Shown: positions 52,735 through 62,070, counted from the first letter of the stretch. The stretch: DNA of 64,000 nucleotides from Acrocarpospora pleiomorpha (GCF_009687885.1 NZ_BLAF01000004.1:371260-435259), one strand, 5' to 3'. Notes: generated by a model not told the origin, from the sequence alone. A program made the numbers and translations.

Positions 52735-53906
52735 CCACAGTACTGCCGCCGGAGCCTCTGGCCGATCGGGCCAGGACGCTCACCCCCTTCGAGACCGGAC
52801 CGGGAACCCCCGCTGGTCGGTACCTGCGCAGCTTCTGGCAGCCCATCGCTCGCTCTGTCGACCTGGAGGCCGGGCAGGCCCAGCCGGTCACGATCATGAG
52901 CGAGGAACTCACGCTCTTCCGGGGTGAGAGCGGACGGCCGGTGGTGATGGACGCCTTGTGTCCGCACCGGCTGACCAAGCTGTCGATCGGCAATGTCGAG
53001 GGCGATGCGATCCGCTGCCAGTTCCACGGCTGGAAGTTCGGCGCTGACGGGCGCTGTGTCGAAGCCCCGTTGCAGACCCCGGCCCTCCTCGAGCGCGTCA
53101 CCATCGGGACGCGTCCGGTCCGCGAGGAGTTCGGGCTGATCTTCGTCTACCTCGGCGAGGGGCCGGAGCCGGAGTTCCCCGACATCGCGGCGTACTCACG
53201 AGCTCATGGGTACGGGCTTGCATCCGCCCCCGTCCTCGAAGCCGAGGTCTACCGCCGGTACTGCAACTGGTATCTCAACCACGAGAACTCGATGGACCTG
53301 GCGCATGTGCCCTACACGCACGCGCTGTCGGCCAACCCGGAGCTGACTCGCACCGGATTCTCCGGCGATGCCGCCGTCGTGCGTGACTTCACCGTCGAGC
53401 GCCTGGAGTACGGCGTCAGGGTCGAGGAGGTCGACGACGAAGGACTCCACGCCCGGGTCACGGTCCTGTTCCCCAACGTGATGCACCTGATCATCCCTAT
53501 GCGCATCGGAACGCTCGAGAACCTCTACTGGCGCGTTCCCATCGACGACGAGAGCCACAAGGGCTTCGGGATCATGTCGATCCACACCGACGAGGAGGGT
53601 GCTCGTGAGTGGCGACAGACCCAGAAGGAGCTCGAGGAGGTCGCCGCGAAGTATCCGCTCACCGAGGACTGCGCCCAGCAGATCATTCGCGGTGAGAAGA
53701 GGCTGATCGACTTCGTCGACCACCCCAAGCTGCAGGGCATCGAGGACGCGCTGACGCAGCAGGCGATGCGCCATATCGCCGATGCGAACCTGCAGAACCT
53801 GGGCAGGTCGGATCGAGCCATCCTCCAGCTCCGGCGCATGTTCCTGAGTCGCGTCGCCGAGTTCGTCGCCGGTGAGCCGTCGGCCTCCGACATCTGGCCG
53901 AGCTAG
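52731..53906 (+). CDS. Rieske non-heme iron oxygenase, copy 2
   Basis: A 391-residue oxygenase: CPHRLTKLSIGNVEGDAIRC then QFHGWKFGADG is the Rieske site, and LNHENSMDLAHVPYTHA the mononuclear iron site. GAAAGGAG precedes the GTG start. Paralog of the copy at 42156, with matching start (TPFETGPGTPAGRYLRSFWQ) and end (QLRRMFLSRVAEFVAGEP). No reductase gene is adjacent; the one at 43360 is the nearest. Confidence 0.92.
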   Translation: MTTVLPPEPLADRARTLTPFETGPGTPAGRYLRSFWQPIARSVDLEAGQAQPVTIMSEELTLFRGESGRPVVMDALCPHRLTKLSIGNVEGDAIRCQFHGWKFGADGRCVEAPLQTPALLERVTIGTRPVREEFGLIFVYLGEGPEPEFPDIAAYSRAHGYGLASAPVLEAEVYRRYCNWYLNHENSMDLAHVPYTHALSANPELTRTGFSGDAAVVRDFTVERLEYGVRVEEVDDEGLHARVTVLFPNVMHLIIPMRIGTLENLYWRVPIDDESHKGFGIMSIHTDEEGAREWRQTQKELEEVAAKYPLTEDCAQQIIRGEKRLIDFVDHPKLQGIEDALTQQAMRHIADANLQNLGRSDRAILQLRRMFLSRVAEFVAGEPSASDIWPS

Positions 53907-53908
53907 CG

Positions 53909-55138
53909 GTGACGATGGCTGACTCTGCGAGTGGCCCCCTGGTCGGGGTCCGCGTGGTCGACATGACCACGTCGTACGCCGGGCCGACCGCGGCGATGTA
54001 CCTCGCCGACCTCGGAGCCACGGTGATCAAGGTCGAGCGGCCCGGTCGCGGCGACGACGCCCGCGGGTGGGGTCCGCCGTTCGTCGAGGGGGCCTCTGCG
54101 TGGTTCGCGTCCGCGAACCGCAACAAGGGCTCGCTGGTCGTCAACCTCCGCGCGCCGGAAGGCCGGGAGGTGCTGCTGCGCCTGCTCGACACCGCAGACG
54201 TCTTCCTCCAGAACATGAACCCCGGGAAGCTGACCCGTCTCGGCATCGACGGAGACACCCTGCGGGCCCGCAACCCACGCCTGGTCTACTGCGCGATGTC
54301 GGGCTTCGGTCTCGACGGCCCCGACAGTGACCTCCCCGGCTACGACCTGGTCGCCCAGGCGCGCTCCGGGCTGATGTCGGTGACCGGCGCGAAGGGTGGC
54401 ACCCCCCAGCGGGTCTCCACGGCCCTGTCCGACGTGGTCACCGGCATGGCGGCCGCGGTCGCCATCAACGCCGCGCTGGTCCGCCAGGCTCGGACGGGCG
54501 AGGGGGAGACCATCGACGTCTCCCTCCTCGACACCGACCTGGCGCTCATGGCGCCCCGGATCGCGGCGTACAGCGCCGGCGAGCCGGAGCCGGCACCGAG
54601 CGGCGGCACCGACTCGGTGCTCGCCGTCTACCAGTCCTTCGAGGCCGCCGACCGCACCATCGTGGTCGCGATCGGAAACGACGCGATGTGGAAGCGCTTC
54701 TGCGGCGCGGTCGGGCTCCCCGACCTCGCGGCGGATCCGGCCCTGGCCGACAACGCCGGACGCCGCGACCAGCGGACCCGGATCACCGCCGAGGTCGGGG
54801 AGCGGCTGGCCACACGATCGGCCTCCGACTGGCTTCGCATCCTCGGGACGGCCGAGATCCCGGTCTCGCTGGTCCAGACACTCGCCGAGGTGGTCAAGGA
54901 TTCGCAGGTCATCGCGCGCGGCTCCCTGCTTCCCGTCCCCGGCTTCCAGCAGGAGCTCGTGAGCGTCCGCAGCCCCTTCCGGCTGGCCTCCCAGGACACC
55001 CCCCGCAATGAGCGCTTCCCCGGGCTCGGCGCGGACACCCGCACGATCCTGGTCGACCTGGGCTACAGCGATCAGCAGGTGGACGAGCTCGCCGCCGCCG
55101 GTGCCGTCGGGCTGCCCAAGGGGGTGCTCGCCTCGTGA
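53909..55138 (+). CDS. CaiB/BaiF family III CoA-transferase
   Basis: About 407-409 residues; starts at ATG 53909 or 53915. VRVVDMTTSYAGPTAAMYLA, GATVIKVERPGRGDDARGWG, FASANRNKGSLVVNLRAPEG and RVSTALSDVVTGMAAAVAIN with the catalytic Asp are canonical. It would transfer CoA from a donor such as succinyl-CoA to a carboxylic acid, opening the CoA-dependent branch. A second family member starts at 63734. Confidence 0.92.
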   Translation: MTMADSASGPLVGVRVVDMTTSYAGPTAAMYLADLGATVIKVERPGRGDDARGWGPPFVEGASAWFASANRNKGSLVVNLRAPEGREVLLRLLDTADVFLQNMNPGKLTRLGIDGDTLRARNPRLVYCAMSGFGLDGPDSDLPGYDLVAQARSGLMSVTGAKGGTPQRVSTALSDVVTGMAAAVAINAALVRQARTGEGETIDVSLLDTDLALMAPRIAAYSAGEPEPAPSGGTDSVLAVYQSFEAADRTIVVAIGNDAMWKRFCGAVGLPDLAADPALADNAGRRDQRTRITAEVGERLATRSASDWLRILGTAEIPVSLVQTLAEVVKDSQVIARGSLLPVPGFQQELVSVRSPFRLASQDTPRNERFPGLGADTRTILVDLGYSDQQVDELAAAGAVGLPKGVLAS

Positions 55139-55935
55139 CCGGCCCTGTCCGCACCGAACGCCGCGGTGCGGTCGTGGTCGTCACGATCGACCGACCTGAG
55201 GTCTTCAACGCGCTGAACGCCGAGGTGCTCGGGCGGCTGCGAGCTGCCGTGCTCGACGCGGAGGACGAGCCGTCGACCCGCGCCGTCGTGGTCACCGGAT
55301 CGGGAGACAAGGCCTTCAGCGCCGGTGCTGATCTCAAGGAGCTCGCGGGCATGGGACCCGACGAGGCCCGCCGCACCATGGAGGCCGGGCAGCGCGCCAT
55401 GCGCGACATCGAACGGGCCGCGGTCCCGGTCATCGCAGCCGTCAACGGCGTGGCTCTCGGCGGTGGCTTCGAGCTCGTGTTGGCCTCCACGTTCCCGGTG
55501 TTGTCCACGCGAGCGTCGCTCGGGCTGCCGGAGGCGGGACTCGGCCTCATCCCCGGGTACGGCGGCACGCAGCGACTGCCGCGTCTCATCGGCGCCCCTG
55601 CGGCCGCCCACCTGATGCTCACCGGCTCACGGCTGGACGCCGAGCGAGCCCACCAGCTCGGGCTGACCCCCGTCCCGCCCGTCGCGCCCGAGGACCTGCT
55701 CGGCACCGCGACCGGCATCGCGGAGACGATCGCAGCGCAGGGCCCGACGGCGGTGCGCTCGATCCTCGCCGCACTCGAGGCCGGCCGTGACGCTCCGCTC
55801 GACGCCGGCCTGCGCGTCGAGACCGGGCTCGCCGCACTGGCCGTCAGCGGCGCCGAGTCCAACGAGGGCGTGGGCGCGTTCCTGGCCCGGCGGCCAGCCG
55901 CCTTCGCCGACCCCGTCCGGCAGGAGCCAGCATGA
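55135..55935 (+). CDS. Enoyl-CoA hydratase/isomerase
   Basis: A 266-residue crotonase: FSAGADLKELAG and VNGVALGGGFELVLAS form the oxyanion hole; LPEAGLGLIPGYGGTQRLPR has a catalytic Glu. In the cyclohexanecarboxylate comparison it would play the BadK role (hydration of a cyclohexene carboxyl-CoA). GTGA overlap with the CoA transferase. Confidence 0.92.
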   Translation: MTGPVRTERRGAVVVVTIDRPEVFNALNAEVLGRLRAAVLDAEDEPSTRAVVVTGSGDKAFSAGADLKELAGMGPDEARRTMEAGQRAMRDIERAAVPVIAAVNGVALGGGFELVLASTFPVLSTRASLGLPEAGLGLIPGYGGTQRLPRLIGAPAAAHLMLTGSRLDAERAHQLGLTPVPPVAPEDLLGTATGIAETIAAQGPTAVRSILAALEAGRDAPLDAGLRVETGLAALAVSGAESNEGVGAFLARRPAAFADPVRQEPA

Positions 55936-55959
55936 GTTTCCTGAGTCAACCCTCGATCC

Positions 55960-56460
55960 TCAGCGGTTCGAGTGTGCGTCAACGGTCGTCGGTGTCAAGG
56001 TCGTTCGTCCTCGCTGTGCTGCGGGCGCTCCACCTTGACTCCTCCTCGTCGTTGACGCGGTCAGGCCGCTGTGGGGATCCGGGTTGTGCTGGTGTGGAGC
56101 TTGGGCTGGTAGGCGGTGTTGGTGTGCCAGCAGGCCCAGACCACACGCAGCCAGGAACGGGCCAGGATTCGAGCGGCGGTGGGGTGTCGCTGTCCGCGGC
56201 TGCGGGTGAGCAGCTGCAGGTTCCGGGTCGCTTCATCCAGCGGCTGGAGCCGGGCGAGTCGGTGTCCGTCGGTGCGCAGGTAGTCGGCCAGCTTGTAGCT
56301 GTCCCCGGGGTCGGACTTCGACTTCGAGGCACCCCAGCGCGGTCGGGCAGCGTGGAAGGCGTCCCAACCCACAAACATGATTCCTCCTCCACCGTGGTCG
56401 TGTTTGACTCGTCGGTGTCGAGGTCTCGTTGCCGCATGCTCACGGCCATCCCTGACAGGC
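55960..56460 (-). mobile_element. IS110-family insertion sequence remnant
   Basis: A minus-strand frame (56061-56378) encodes AARPRWGASKSKSDPGDSYK then LADYLRTDGHRLARLQPLDE, the DEDD-domain side of an IS110 transposase, and after a deletion HPTAARILARSWLRVVWACW from its C-terminal side. No intact transposase. Near-direct repeats TCGTCGGTGTC(A/G)AGGTC flank it (about 55986 and 56412). It separates the hydratase and acyl-CoA dehydrogenase genes of the operon; an ATG at 55932 overlapping the hydratase stop may be the start of a gene lost at this point. Confidence 0.75.
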
Positions 56461-56482
56461 CCTCAAGAGAAAGGGTCCCCCA

Positions 56483-57706
56483 GTGAGCATCGAGCCGCTC
56501 GATCTCGACGCGAGCCCCAAGGCGTACGTCGCCCTCCACGACGCGCTCGACGAGCCTGCTGCCGATGCGGCGCTGACCGAGCGCGAGCTCGAGGTCCGGG
56601 CGGTCGCCCGCAATGTGGTCTCCCGCGAGGTCGCGCCCCGCGCCGCTGGGCTCGACGAGGCGGAGGACTTCGCGCACGACAGTGTCCAGGCGCTCGCCTC
56701 CGCGGGCCTCATGGGGCTCGTCTTCCCCGAGCGGCTCGGCGGCACCGACGACACCAACGTCGCGTACGCCGTCGCCATGGAGGAGATCACCGCCGGGTGC
56801 GCGGCCACCTCACTGGTCTTCATGACCCAGATGCACGCGGCGTACCCGATCCTGATCGCTGGCAGCGACCAGCTCGCCGAGCGGTACGTCCCCGGCCTGG
56901 TCGGCGGTTCGACCTACGGCTCGCTGGGCATCACCGAGCCCCAGGCCGGCAGCGACGTGGCCAGCCTCCGGACGACGGCCCGGCCCACCGGGGACGGCTA
57001 CCTGCTGAACGGCTCCAAGACCTTCATCACCACCGGCGACCGCGCCGGGGTGATCATCTGCTTTGCGACGACCGACCGGTCGCTGGGCCGGCGCGGCATC
57101 ACCGCCTTCGTCGTCGATGGCAGCTGGGAGGGCGTCACGCACGGCCGGCCGTTCGCCAAGCTCGGCATGCACGGCTCGAGCACCGCAGAGCTCTTCTTCG
57201 ACGGCGTGTGGATCCCTGCCGACCACCTCCTGGGAGACGAGGGCGGGGGATGGCAGGTCGTGATGAGCTCGGTGGTGAAGTCGCGCATCAGCGCGGCGGC
57301 CCAGGGTGTCGGCCTGGCTCGGGCGGCGTACGCGCGGACGTTGGCGTTCCTGACCCGGCAGCACGGTGCTCGGCTGCCCGACGAGCAGACCTTCGTGCTG
57401 GCCGAGCTGCGCGGCCGGATCCTCCAGGGCCGCCTCCTGCTGCACGCGGTGGCACGTCAGGTCGACAGCTCGACCGACATCCCGACCGGCCAGATCGGCA
57501 TGATGAAGCAGGCCTGCACCGACCTCGGGTTCTCCACGGCGGTGGCCGCCACCCGGCTCCTCGGACCTTACGGCGACCTCGCCGTCCTCGGCGTTGAGCG
57601 ATGCCTGCGCGATGCCAAGGTCACCCAGATCTACGACGGCACCAACGAGATCCAGCGGCTGTTGATCGGCCGCGAGACCACCCGCGCGATGGGAGAGCTG
57701 TCATGA
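56483..57706 (+). CDS. Acyl-CoA dehydrogenase
   Basis: A 407-residue FAD enzyme: LGITEPQAGSDVASLRTTAR and LNGSKTFITTGDRAGVIICF, KLGMHGSSTAELFFDGVWIP, and IYDGTNEIQRLLIGR with the catalytic Glu. GTG start with AGAAAGGG upstream. In the alicyclic hypothesis it would desaturate cyclohexanecarboxyl-CoA (AliB role). First gene after the IS110 remnant; it could depend on readthrough or a promoter brought by the insertion. Confidence 0.92.
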   Translation: MSIEPLDLDASPKAYVALHDALDEPAADAALTERELEVRAVARNVVSREVAPRAAGLDEAEDFAHDSVQALASAGLMGLVFPERLGGTDDTNVAYAVAMEEITAGCAATSLVFMTQMHAAYPILIAGSDQLAERYVPGLVGGSTYGSLGITEPQAGSDVASLRTTARPTGDGYLLNGSKTFITTGDRAGVIICFATTDRSLGRRGITAFVVDGSWEGVTHGRPFAKLGMHGSSTAELFFDGVWIPADHLLGDEGGGWQVVMSSVVKSRISAAAQGVGLARAAYARTLAFLTRQHGARLPDEQTFVLAELRGRILQGRLLLHAVARQVDSSTDIPTGQIGMMKQACTDLGFSTAVAATRLLGPYGDLAVLGVERCLRDAKVTQIYDGTNEIQRLLIGRETTRAMGELS

Positions 57707-58455
57707 CCGACCTCACCGGCAAGGTCGCCATCGTCACGGGTGCCGGGCGCGGCCTCGGGCGATCCATGGCTGAGGCCCTCGTCCGTGCTGGTGCCTCGGT
57801 CACGGTCGCGTCCCGCACCTCCGGCGAGCTTGAGGCGTTCGTCGAGGAGGCCAAGGCGGGCGGCGGCGAGGCGCTCGCCTGCCCGACCGACATCACCGAC
57901 GAGGCGTCCGTCCAACGGATGGTCCAGGCGACCGTCGAGACCTTCGGGCGCCTCGACATCCTGGTCAACAACTCCGGGATCGTCGCCTCGACGCCGCTGC
58001 TCGACCAGCCCGCCGACGAGTGGGACCAGGTCCTCGCCACCAACCTGCGCGGGACCTACCTGGCCACCCGGGCGGCCGGGCGCCACCTGACCGCCCAGGG
58101 CTCGGGCAAGGTCGTCAACATCGCCTCCAACTTCGCACTCCAGGGTGTGCCCAACCACGCGGCGTACTCGGCCTCGAAGGCCGGCGTCATCGCCTTCACC
58201 CGGTCGATCGCCATGGAGTGGGCGCGCGCCGGCGTCCAGGTCAACGCGATCGCGCCCGGCTACTTCGCCACCCCGTTGAACGCCGACCTGCGCGAGGACG
58301 CCGACACGTTCGCGAAGGTCGTGCGCGCCATCCCCGCCCGCCGCATGGGGGAGCCCGACGAGCTCCAGCCGTGGCTGCTGCTGCTGGCCGGCAGCGCCTC
58401 GGACTTCATGACCGGCGAAGTCATCGTCATCGACGGCGGCCAGTCGGTCCGCTGA
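57703..58455 (+). CDS. Short-chain dehydrogenase (FabG/BadH-like)
   Basis: A 250-residue SDR with full active site: VAIVTGAGRGLGRSMAEALV, ILVNNSGIVAST, VVNIASNFALQG (Ser) and AAYSASKAGVIAF (Tyr, Lys). In the operon it could oxidise a 2-hydroxy-cyclic acyl-CoA to the 2-keto form, the BadH role. ATGA overlap upstream. Confidence 0.9.
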   Translation: MTDLTGKVAIVTGAGRGLGRSMAEALVRAGASVTVASRTSGELEAFVEEAKAGGGEALACPTDITDEASVQRMVQATVETFGRLDILVNNSGIVASTPLLDQPADEWDQVLATNLRGTYLATRAAGRHLTAQGSGKVVNIASNFALQGVPNHAAYSASKAGVIAFTRSIAMEWARAGVQVNAIAPGYFATPLNADLREDADTFAKVVRAIPARRMGEPDELQPWLLLLAGSASDFMTGEVIVIDGGQSVR

Positions 58456-58476
58456 CCGCATATCCCAGGAGTATCA

Positions 58477-59370
58477 GTGAGCAACAAGAGCAAGACCGTC
58501 GCCGTCCTCGGCGCCGGGACCATGGGGTCGGGCATCGCGACCGTGATGGCCCGGGCCGGGCACCGGACCGTCCTCTTCGACGTCGACGAGACCAACCTCT
58601 GCCGAGGCATCGACACCGTGCACGCGTTCTTCGACCGCAGCGTGCAGCTCGGGAAGCTCGACGGCTCGGCCGGGCAGGCCGCGAAGGACGCCTTGGTCGG
58701 CAGCACCGACCTGACCGACCTGGCGCCGTGCGACGTGGTCGTCGAGGCGGTCTTCGAGGACCTCGCCCTGAAGAAGGAGACCTTCGGACGGCTCGACGAG
58801 ATCGTCTCGGAGTCGACCCTCTTCCACACCAACACCTCGACGCTCTCGGTCACCGGCATCGCGTCCGGCTCCCGCCTCCCGGAGCGGGTCGTCGGCACCC
58901 ACTACTGCAACCCGGCGCCGCTGATGAAGCTCGTCGAGGTCGCGGACGGCCGCCACACGGCCGACTGGGCTCACAAGGCGACCGTCGAGTTCCTCGCCTC
59001 CCTGGGCAAGACCAGCGTGGTCACCAAGGACCGCCCCGGCTTCATCGTCAACCGCTTCCTCATCCCGTGGGAGAACTCCTGCATCGCCGCACTCGAGGCA
59101 GGCATCGCGAGCAAGGAGGCGATCGACGAGGCCGTCCTCGGCTCGCTCGGTCACCCGATGGGCCCGTTCCGGCTGCTCGACATCGTCGGCCTCGACGTCC
59201 ACCAGCAGGTCGCGACCCGGCTCTACGAGCAGCTGCGTGACCCGCGCTTCTTCCCGCCGCCGATGGTCGAGCGGATGGTCGCGGCAGGCGACCTCGGCCG
59301 CAAAACCGGCCGCGGGTTCTACGACTACGACGACACCCGTCTCTTCGGGTCTGAGAGGAGAGCTCGATGA
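58477..59370 (+). CDS. 3-hydroxyacyl-CoA dehydrogenase, first of tandem pair
   Basis: A 297-residue single-function HAD: VAVLGAGTMGSGIATVMARA (NAD), VGTHYCNPAPLMKLVEVADG with the catalytic His, and GRKTGRGFYDY at the end. GTG start, AGGAG upstream. It differs enough from the next gene that the pair probably handles different chain or ring forms. Confidence 0.92.
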   Translation: MSNKSKTVAVLGAGTMGSGIATVMARAGHRTVLFDVDETNLCRGIDTVHAFFDRSVQLGKLDGSAGQAAKDALVGSTDLTDLAPCDVVVEAVFEDLALKKETFGRLDEIVSESTLFHTNTSTLSVTGIASGSRLPERVVGTHYCNPAPLMKLVEVADGRHTADWAHKATVEFLASLGKTSVVTKDRPGFIVNRFLIPWENSCIAALEAGIASKEAIDEAVLGSLGHPMGPFRLLDIVGLDVHQQVATRLYEQLRDPRFFPPPMVERMVAAGDLGRKTGRGFYDYDDTRLFGSERRAR

Positions 59371-60236
59371 ACGACTTCCAGAGGATCGGACTGCTCGGCT
59401 TCGGGACCATGGGTGCCGGAGTCGCGCAGGTGTTCGCGGCCTCCGGACGCGACGTGGTCGTCCTCGACACCGACTCGACCCGGATCGGGAGGGGGGCGGA
59501 CGCGGCCGCCGACTTCCTCGCGGGCGGGGTGGCCCGCGGCAAGCTCACCGAGGACACCAAGGAAGCGGTGCTGAGCCGGATCACCGGGACCACCGAGGTC
59601 GCCGATCTCGCCGGCGTCGACCTCGTGGTCGAGTCGGTCACCGAGGACGCCGAGCTCAAGAAGGCGCTGCTCGCGCGAGTGGCCGACGTGGTCGGGGCCG
59701 ACACCCCGATCCTGACCAACACCTCGGCCCTGTCGGTCACCGACCTGGCCGCGGCGCTCCCCCACCCGAGCCGGGTCGCGGGCCTCCACTTCTTCAACCC
59801 CGCACCGATGATGCGCACCGTCGAGGTGGTCCGAGCGCTGCAGACCGACGAGGCGCTCATCGATCGGCTCGTCGCATTCGTCGACACGCTGGACGGCAAG
59901 AAGCCCGTCGTCGTCGAGGACCGGCCCGGGTTCCTCGTCAACGCGCTGCTGCTGCCGTACCTCAACGACGTCATCGCCGAGTACGACGACGGGCTGGCCA
60001 CCGCCGACGACATCGACCTCGCGCTCCGCCTGGGGCTCGGCTACAAGTCCGGACCGCTCGAGATGCTCGACATGATCGGCCTCGACGTCCACCTGCGCGC
60101 GACCGCGAGCGCCCACGCCGCCACCGGCGACGACCGCTACGCCCCGCCGCCGCTGCTGCGGAAGATGGTGGCCGCCGGACGGCTGGGAGCCAAGAGCGGC
60201 CAGGGATTCCGCACCGGGAAGAAGGACAGCCGATGA
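59367..60236 (+). CDS. 3-hydroxyacyl-CoA dehydrogenase, second of tandem pair
   Basis: A 289-residue paralog: IGLLGFGTMGAGVAQVFAAS, AGLHFFNPAPMMRTVEVVRA (His) and GAKSGQGFRTG. Coupled to both neighbours by ATGA overlaps. Acts in beta-oxidation after ring opening or on a cyclic hydroxyacyl-CoA. Confidence 0.92.
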   Translation: MNDFQRIGLLGFGTMGAGVAQVFAASGRDVVVLDTDSTRIGRGADAAADFLAGGVARGKLTEDTKEAVLSRITGTTEVADLAGVDLVVESVTEDAELKKALLARVADVVGADTPILTNTSALSVTDLAAALPHPSRVAGLHFFNPAPMMRTVEVVRALQTDEALIDRLVAFVDTLDGKKPVVVEDRPGFLVNALLLPYLNDVIAEYDDGLATADDIDLALRLGLGYKSGPLEMLDMIGLDVHLRATASAHAATGDDRYAPPPLLRKMVAAGRLGAKSGQGFRTGKKDSR

Positions 60237-61018
60237 ACGTGCCGACGTACGACGACATCCTGACCGCCACCGACGGAGCGGTCCTCACGATCACGCTCAA
60301 CCGTCCCGAGGCCGGCAACAAGCTCCGCCACCAGACCTGCCTGGAGCTGTTCGACGCGCTCCAGCGCTTCCGCCTCGACCCGCAGCTGCGGGCGGCGGTT
60401 CTCACCGGTGCCGGCGAGAGGTTCTTCTGCATCGGCGGCGAGCACGACCCGGTGACGTCGCTGGACCAGTCGCAGGTGCTGCCGATCATCGACGTCTACC
60501 AGGCGATCGACACGATCCCGAAGCCGATCATCGCCGCGGTGAACGGCTTCGCGGTCGGCGGCGGCAACGTGCTCCACACCGTCTGCGACCTCACGATCGC
60601 CTCGGAGAACGCGGTCTTCCGCCAGGTTGGCCCGATGGTCGGCAGCTTCGACGCCGGCTACGGGTCCTGGTACCTCGAGGACACCGTCGGCCGCAAGCGT
60701 GCCAAGGAGATGTGGTACCTCAACCGCAAGTACTCCGCAGAGCAGGCGCTCCTCATGGGACTGGTCAACGAGGTGGCCCCTCCGCAGGACCTGCAGACGC
60801 GGGCGACCGAGGTCGCCCGGGAGATCACCCTGCGGAGTCCCCTGGCGATCGGCGGCCTGAAAGGGGCCTTCTCGGCTCGCCACAACGGCGTCTCGGGGCA
60901 GGCCCGGATGGCACACGACCAACAGCTCTCGCTCTACCTGCAGACCCAGGAGGCCCACGAGGTCAGCGCCGCGTTCGCGGGCCACCGCGACCCCGATCCC
61001 GAGAGCTTCTGGTCATGA
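60233..61018 (+). CDS. BadI/MenB-like crotonase, probable 2-ketocyclohexanecarboxyl-CoA hydrolase
   Basis: A 261-residue crotonase close to BadI: GERFFCIGGEHD, VNGFAVGGGNVLHTVCDLTI, FRQVGPMVGSFDAGYGSWYL, GRKRAKEMWYLNRKYSAEQA. These blocks, above all GGGNVL-x4-CDLTI and VGP-x-x-GS-x-D-x-GYG, are shared with BadI and MenB. No menaquinone genes are nearby, and CoA-ligase, dehydrogenase and hydratase genes surround it, favouring hydrolytic ring opening of a cyclic beta-keto acyl-CoA. Confidence 0.82.
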   Translation: MNVPTYDDILTATDGAVLTITLNRPEAGNKLRHQTCLELFDALQRFRLDPQLRAAVLTGAGERFFCIGGEHDPVTSLDQSQVLPIIDVYQAIDTIPKPIIAAVNGFAVGGGNVLHTVCDLTIASENAVFRQVGPMVGSFDAGYGSWYLEDTVGRKRAKEMWYLNRKYSAEQALLMGLVNEVAPPQDLQTRATEVAREITLRSPLAIGGLKGAFSARHNGVSGQARMAHDQQLSLYLQTQEAHEVSAAFAGHRDPDPESFWS

Positions 61019-62070
61019 CCTGGCGGGGCCCGACCCTCGACGCCGACCAGCTCGACCTGCTGAGCATGCTGCAGAGCCTCGCCGGCGACCGGGACCTGAC
61101 GCTGACCGACACCCCCGATGTCGTGCACGGGCTCGTCACCGCACTCGCCGAGCTCGGCGTCTGGACACTGGGCACCGAGGAGTCGTACGGCGGAGGCGGC
61201 GCAGATGCCGTCACCACCGCAGTCGCCTGGACGCAGCTGGGTCGCAGCTGGCCGGCGCTCGGCTGGGCCTCGGTCCAGGCACACGCGGCCGTGGACGTCG
61301 TAGGCCCCGAAGCCCGGTGCGCGCAGCTCGTCGGCACCCTGCACACCGGTGCCGCCGCCGTGGCGGTGGTGGACGCGAGCTCGCCCCACGTTCGCCTGGC
61401 CTGGGACGGCGACATCCTGCGGGGCACGGTCGACCGAGTCGACGCCGCTTCGGAGGAGCCGCACCTGCTGGTGCTGGACGGCCCGGGCTCCGCCCTATCG
61501 GTGCGGCCATCGGCGCTGACGACCACTGCCCTCCGGCGTACCGGCCTCGGCGGAGCGCTCACCCGCTCGGCGCGGGTCGAGGCCGGAAGCGACGACGTGG
61601 TCGAGCTGCGCGGCGTGGATGCCGACCGAGCGCGGGCGCGGCTGCACCGCGGCGCCGCCCTGGTCGCGGCCGGGATCGCGTCCGCGGCCGTGGACGCCGC
61701 GACCGCCTACGCCGCCGAGAGGCATCAGTTCGGCGACGCGCTGACTGCGCTCCCGACGGTGCGCCAGTCGCTGCTCGAGCAGGCTGCCGGCGCGTCGGTG
61801 GCCCTCACCGCCGCACTCGACCCACTCACCGACCCGATTCGCGCACTCGCTGCAGCCCGGGAGGCCTGTGACGGCGCGGTCGAGGTCGCAGCAGCGGCGC
61901 TCCAGTCGCACGGCGGCTACGGCTACCTGACCGAGTACCCCGCCGAGCGCCTTCTTCGCGACGCCGTCTCTCTGCGCGCCGCAGTCGACCTGCACGGCGC
62001 AGCCGTGCGTGCTGCGCGCCTGCTGGTGGGACGGCCGGACACCGACACCCTGCACAGGAAGGCGTCATGA
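61015..62070 (+). CDS. Atypical acyl-CoA dehydrogenase-like protein lacking the usual base
   Basis: A 351-residue protein, shorter than active family members (about 380). The C-terminal helical domain is clear (AAERHQFGDALTALPTVRQS, ALQSHGGYGYLTEYPAERLL), but where the catalytic Glu motif (GT-x-EIQ) is expected it reads LRAAVDLHGAAVRAARLL. The middle beta domain lacks the FAD/substrate motifs. It may be the non-catalytic partner in a heteromeric enzyme, as known for some actinobacterial FadE pairs. Confidence 0.75.
   Translation: MTWRGPTLDADQLDLLSMLQSLAGDRDLTLTDTPDVVHGLVTALAELGVWTLGTEESYGGGGADAVTTAVAWTQLGRSWPALGWASVQAHAAVDVVGPEARCAQLVGTLHTGAAAVAVVDASSPHVRLAWDGDILRGTVDRVDAASEEPHLLVLDGPGSALSVRPSALTTTALRRTGLGGALTRSARVEAGSDDVVELRGVDADRARARLHRGAALVAAGIASAAVDAATAYAAERHQFGDALTALPTVRQSLLEQAAGASVALTAALDPLTDPIRALAAAREACDGAVEVAAAALQSHGGYGYLTEYPAERLLRDAVSLRAAVDLHGAAVRAARLLVGRPDTDTLHRKAS

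Noticed and set aside
55932..56486. Plus-strand frame beginning MSFLSQPS
   Set aside because: Only the first few codons could be original; the remainder is antisense to the IS110 remnant.
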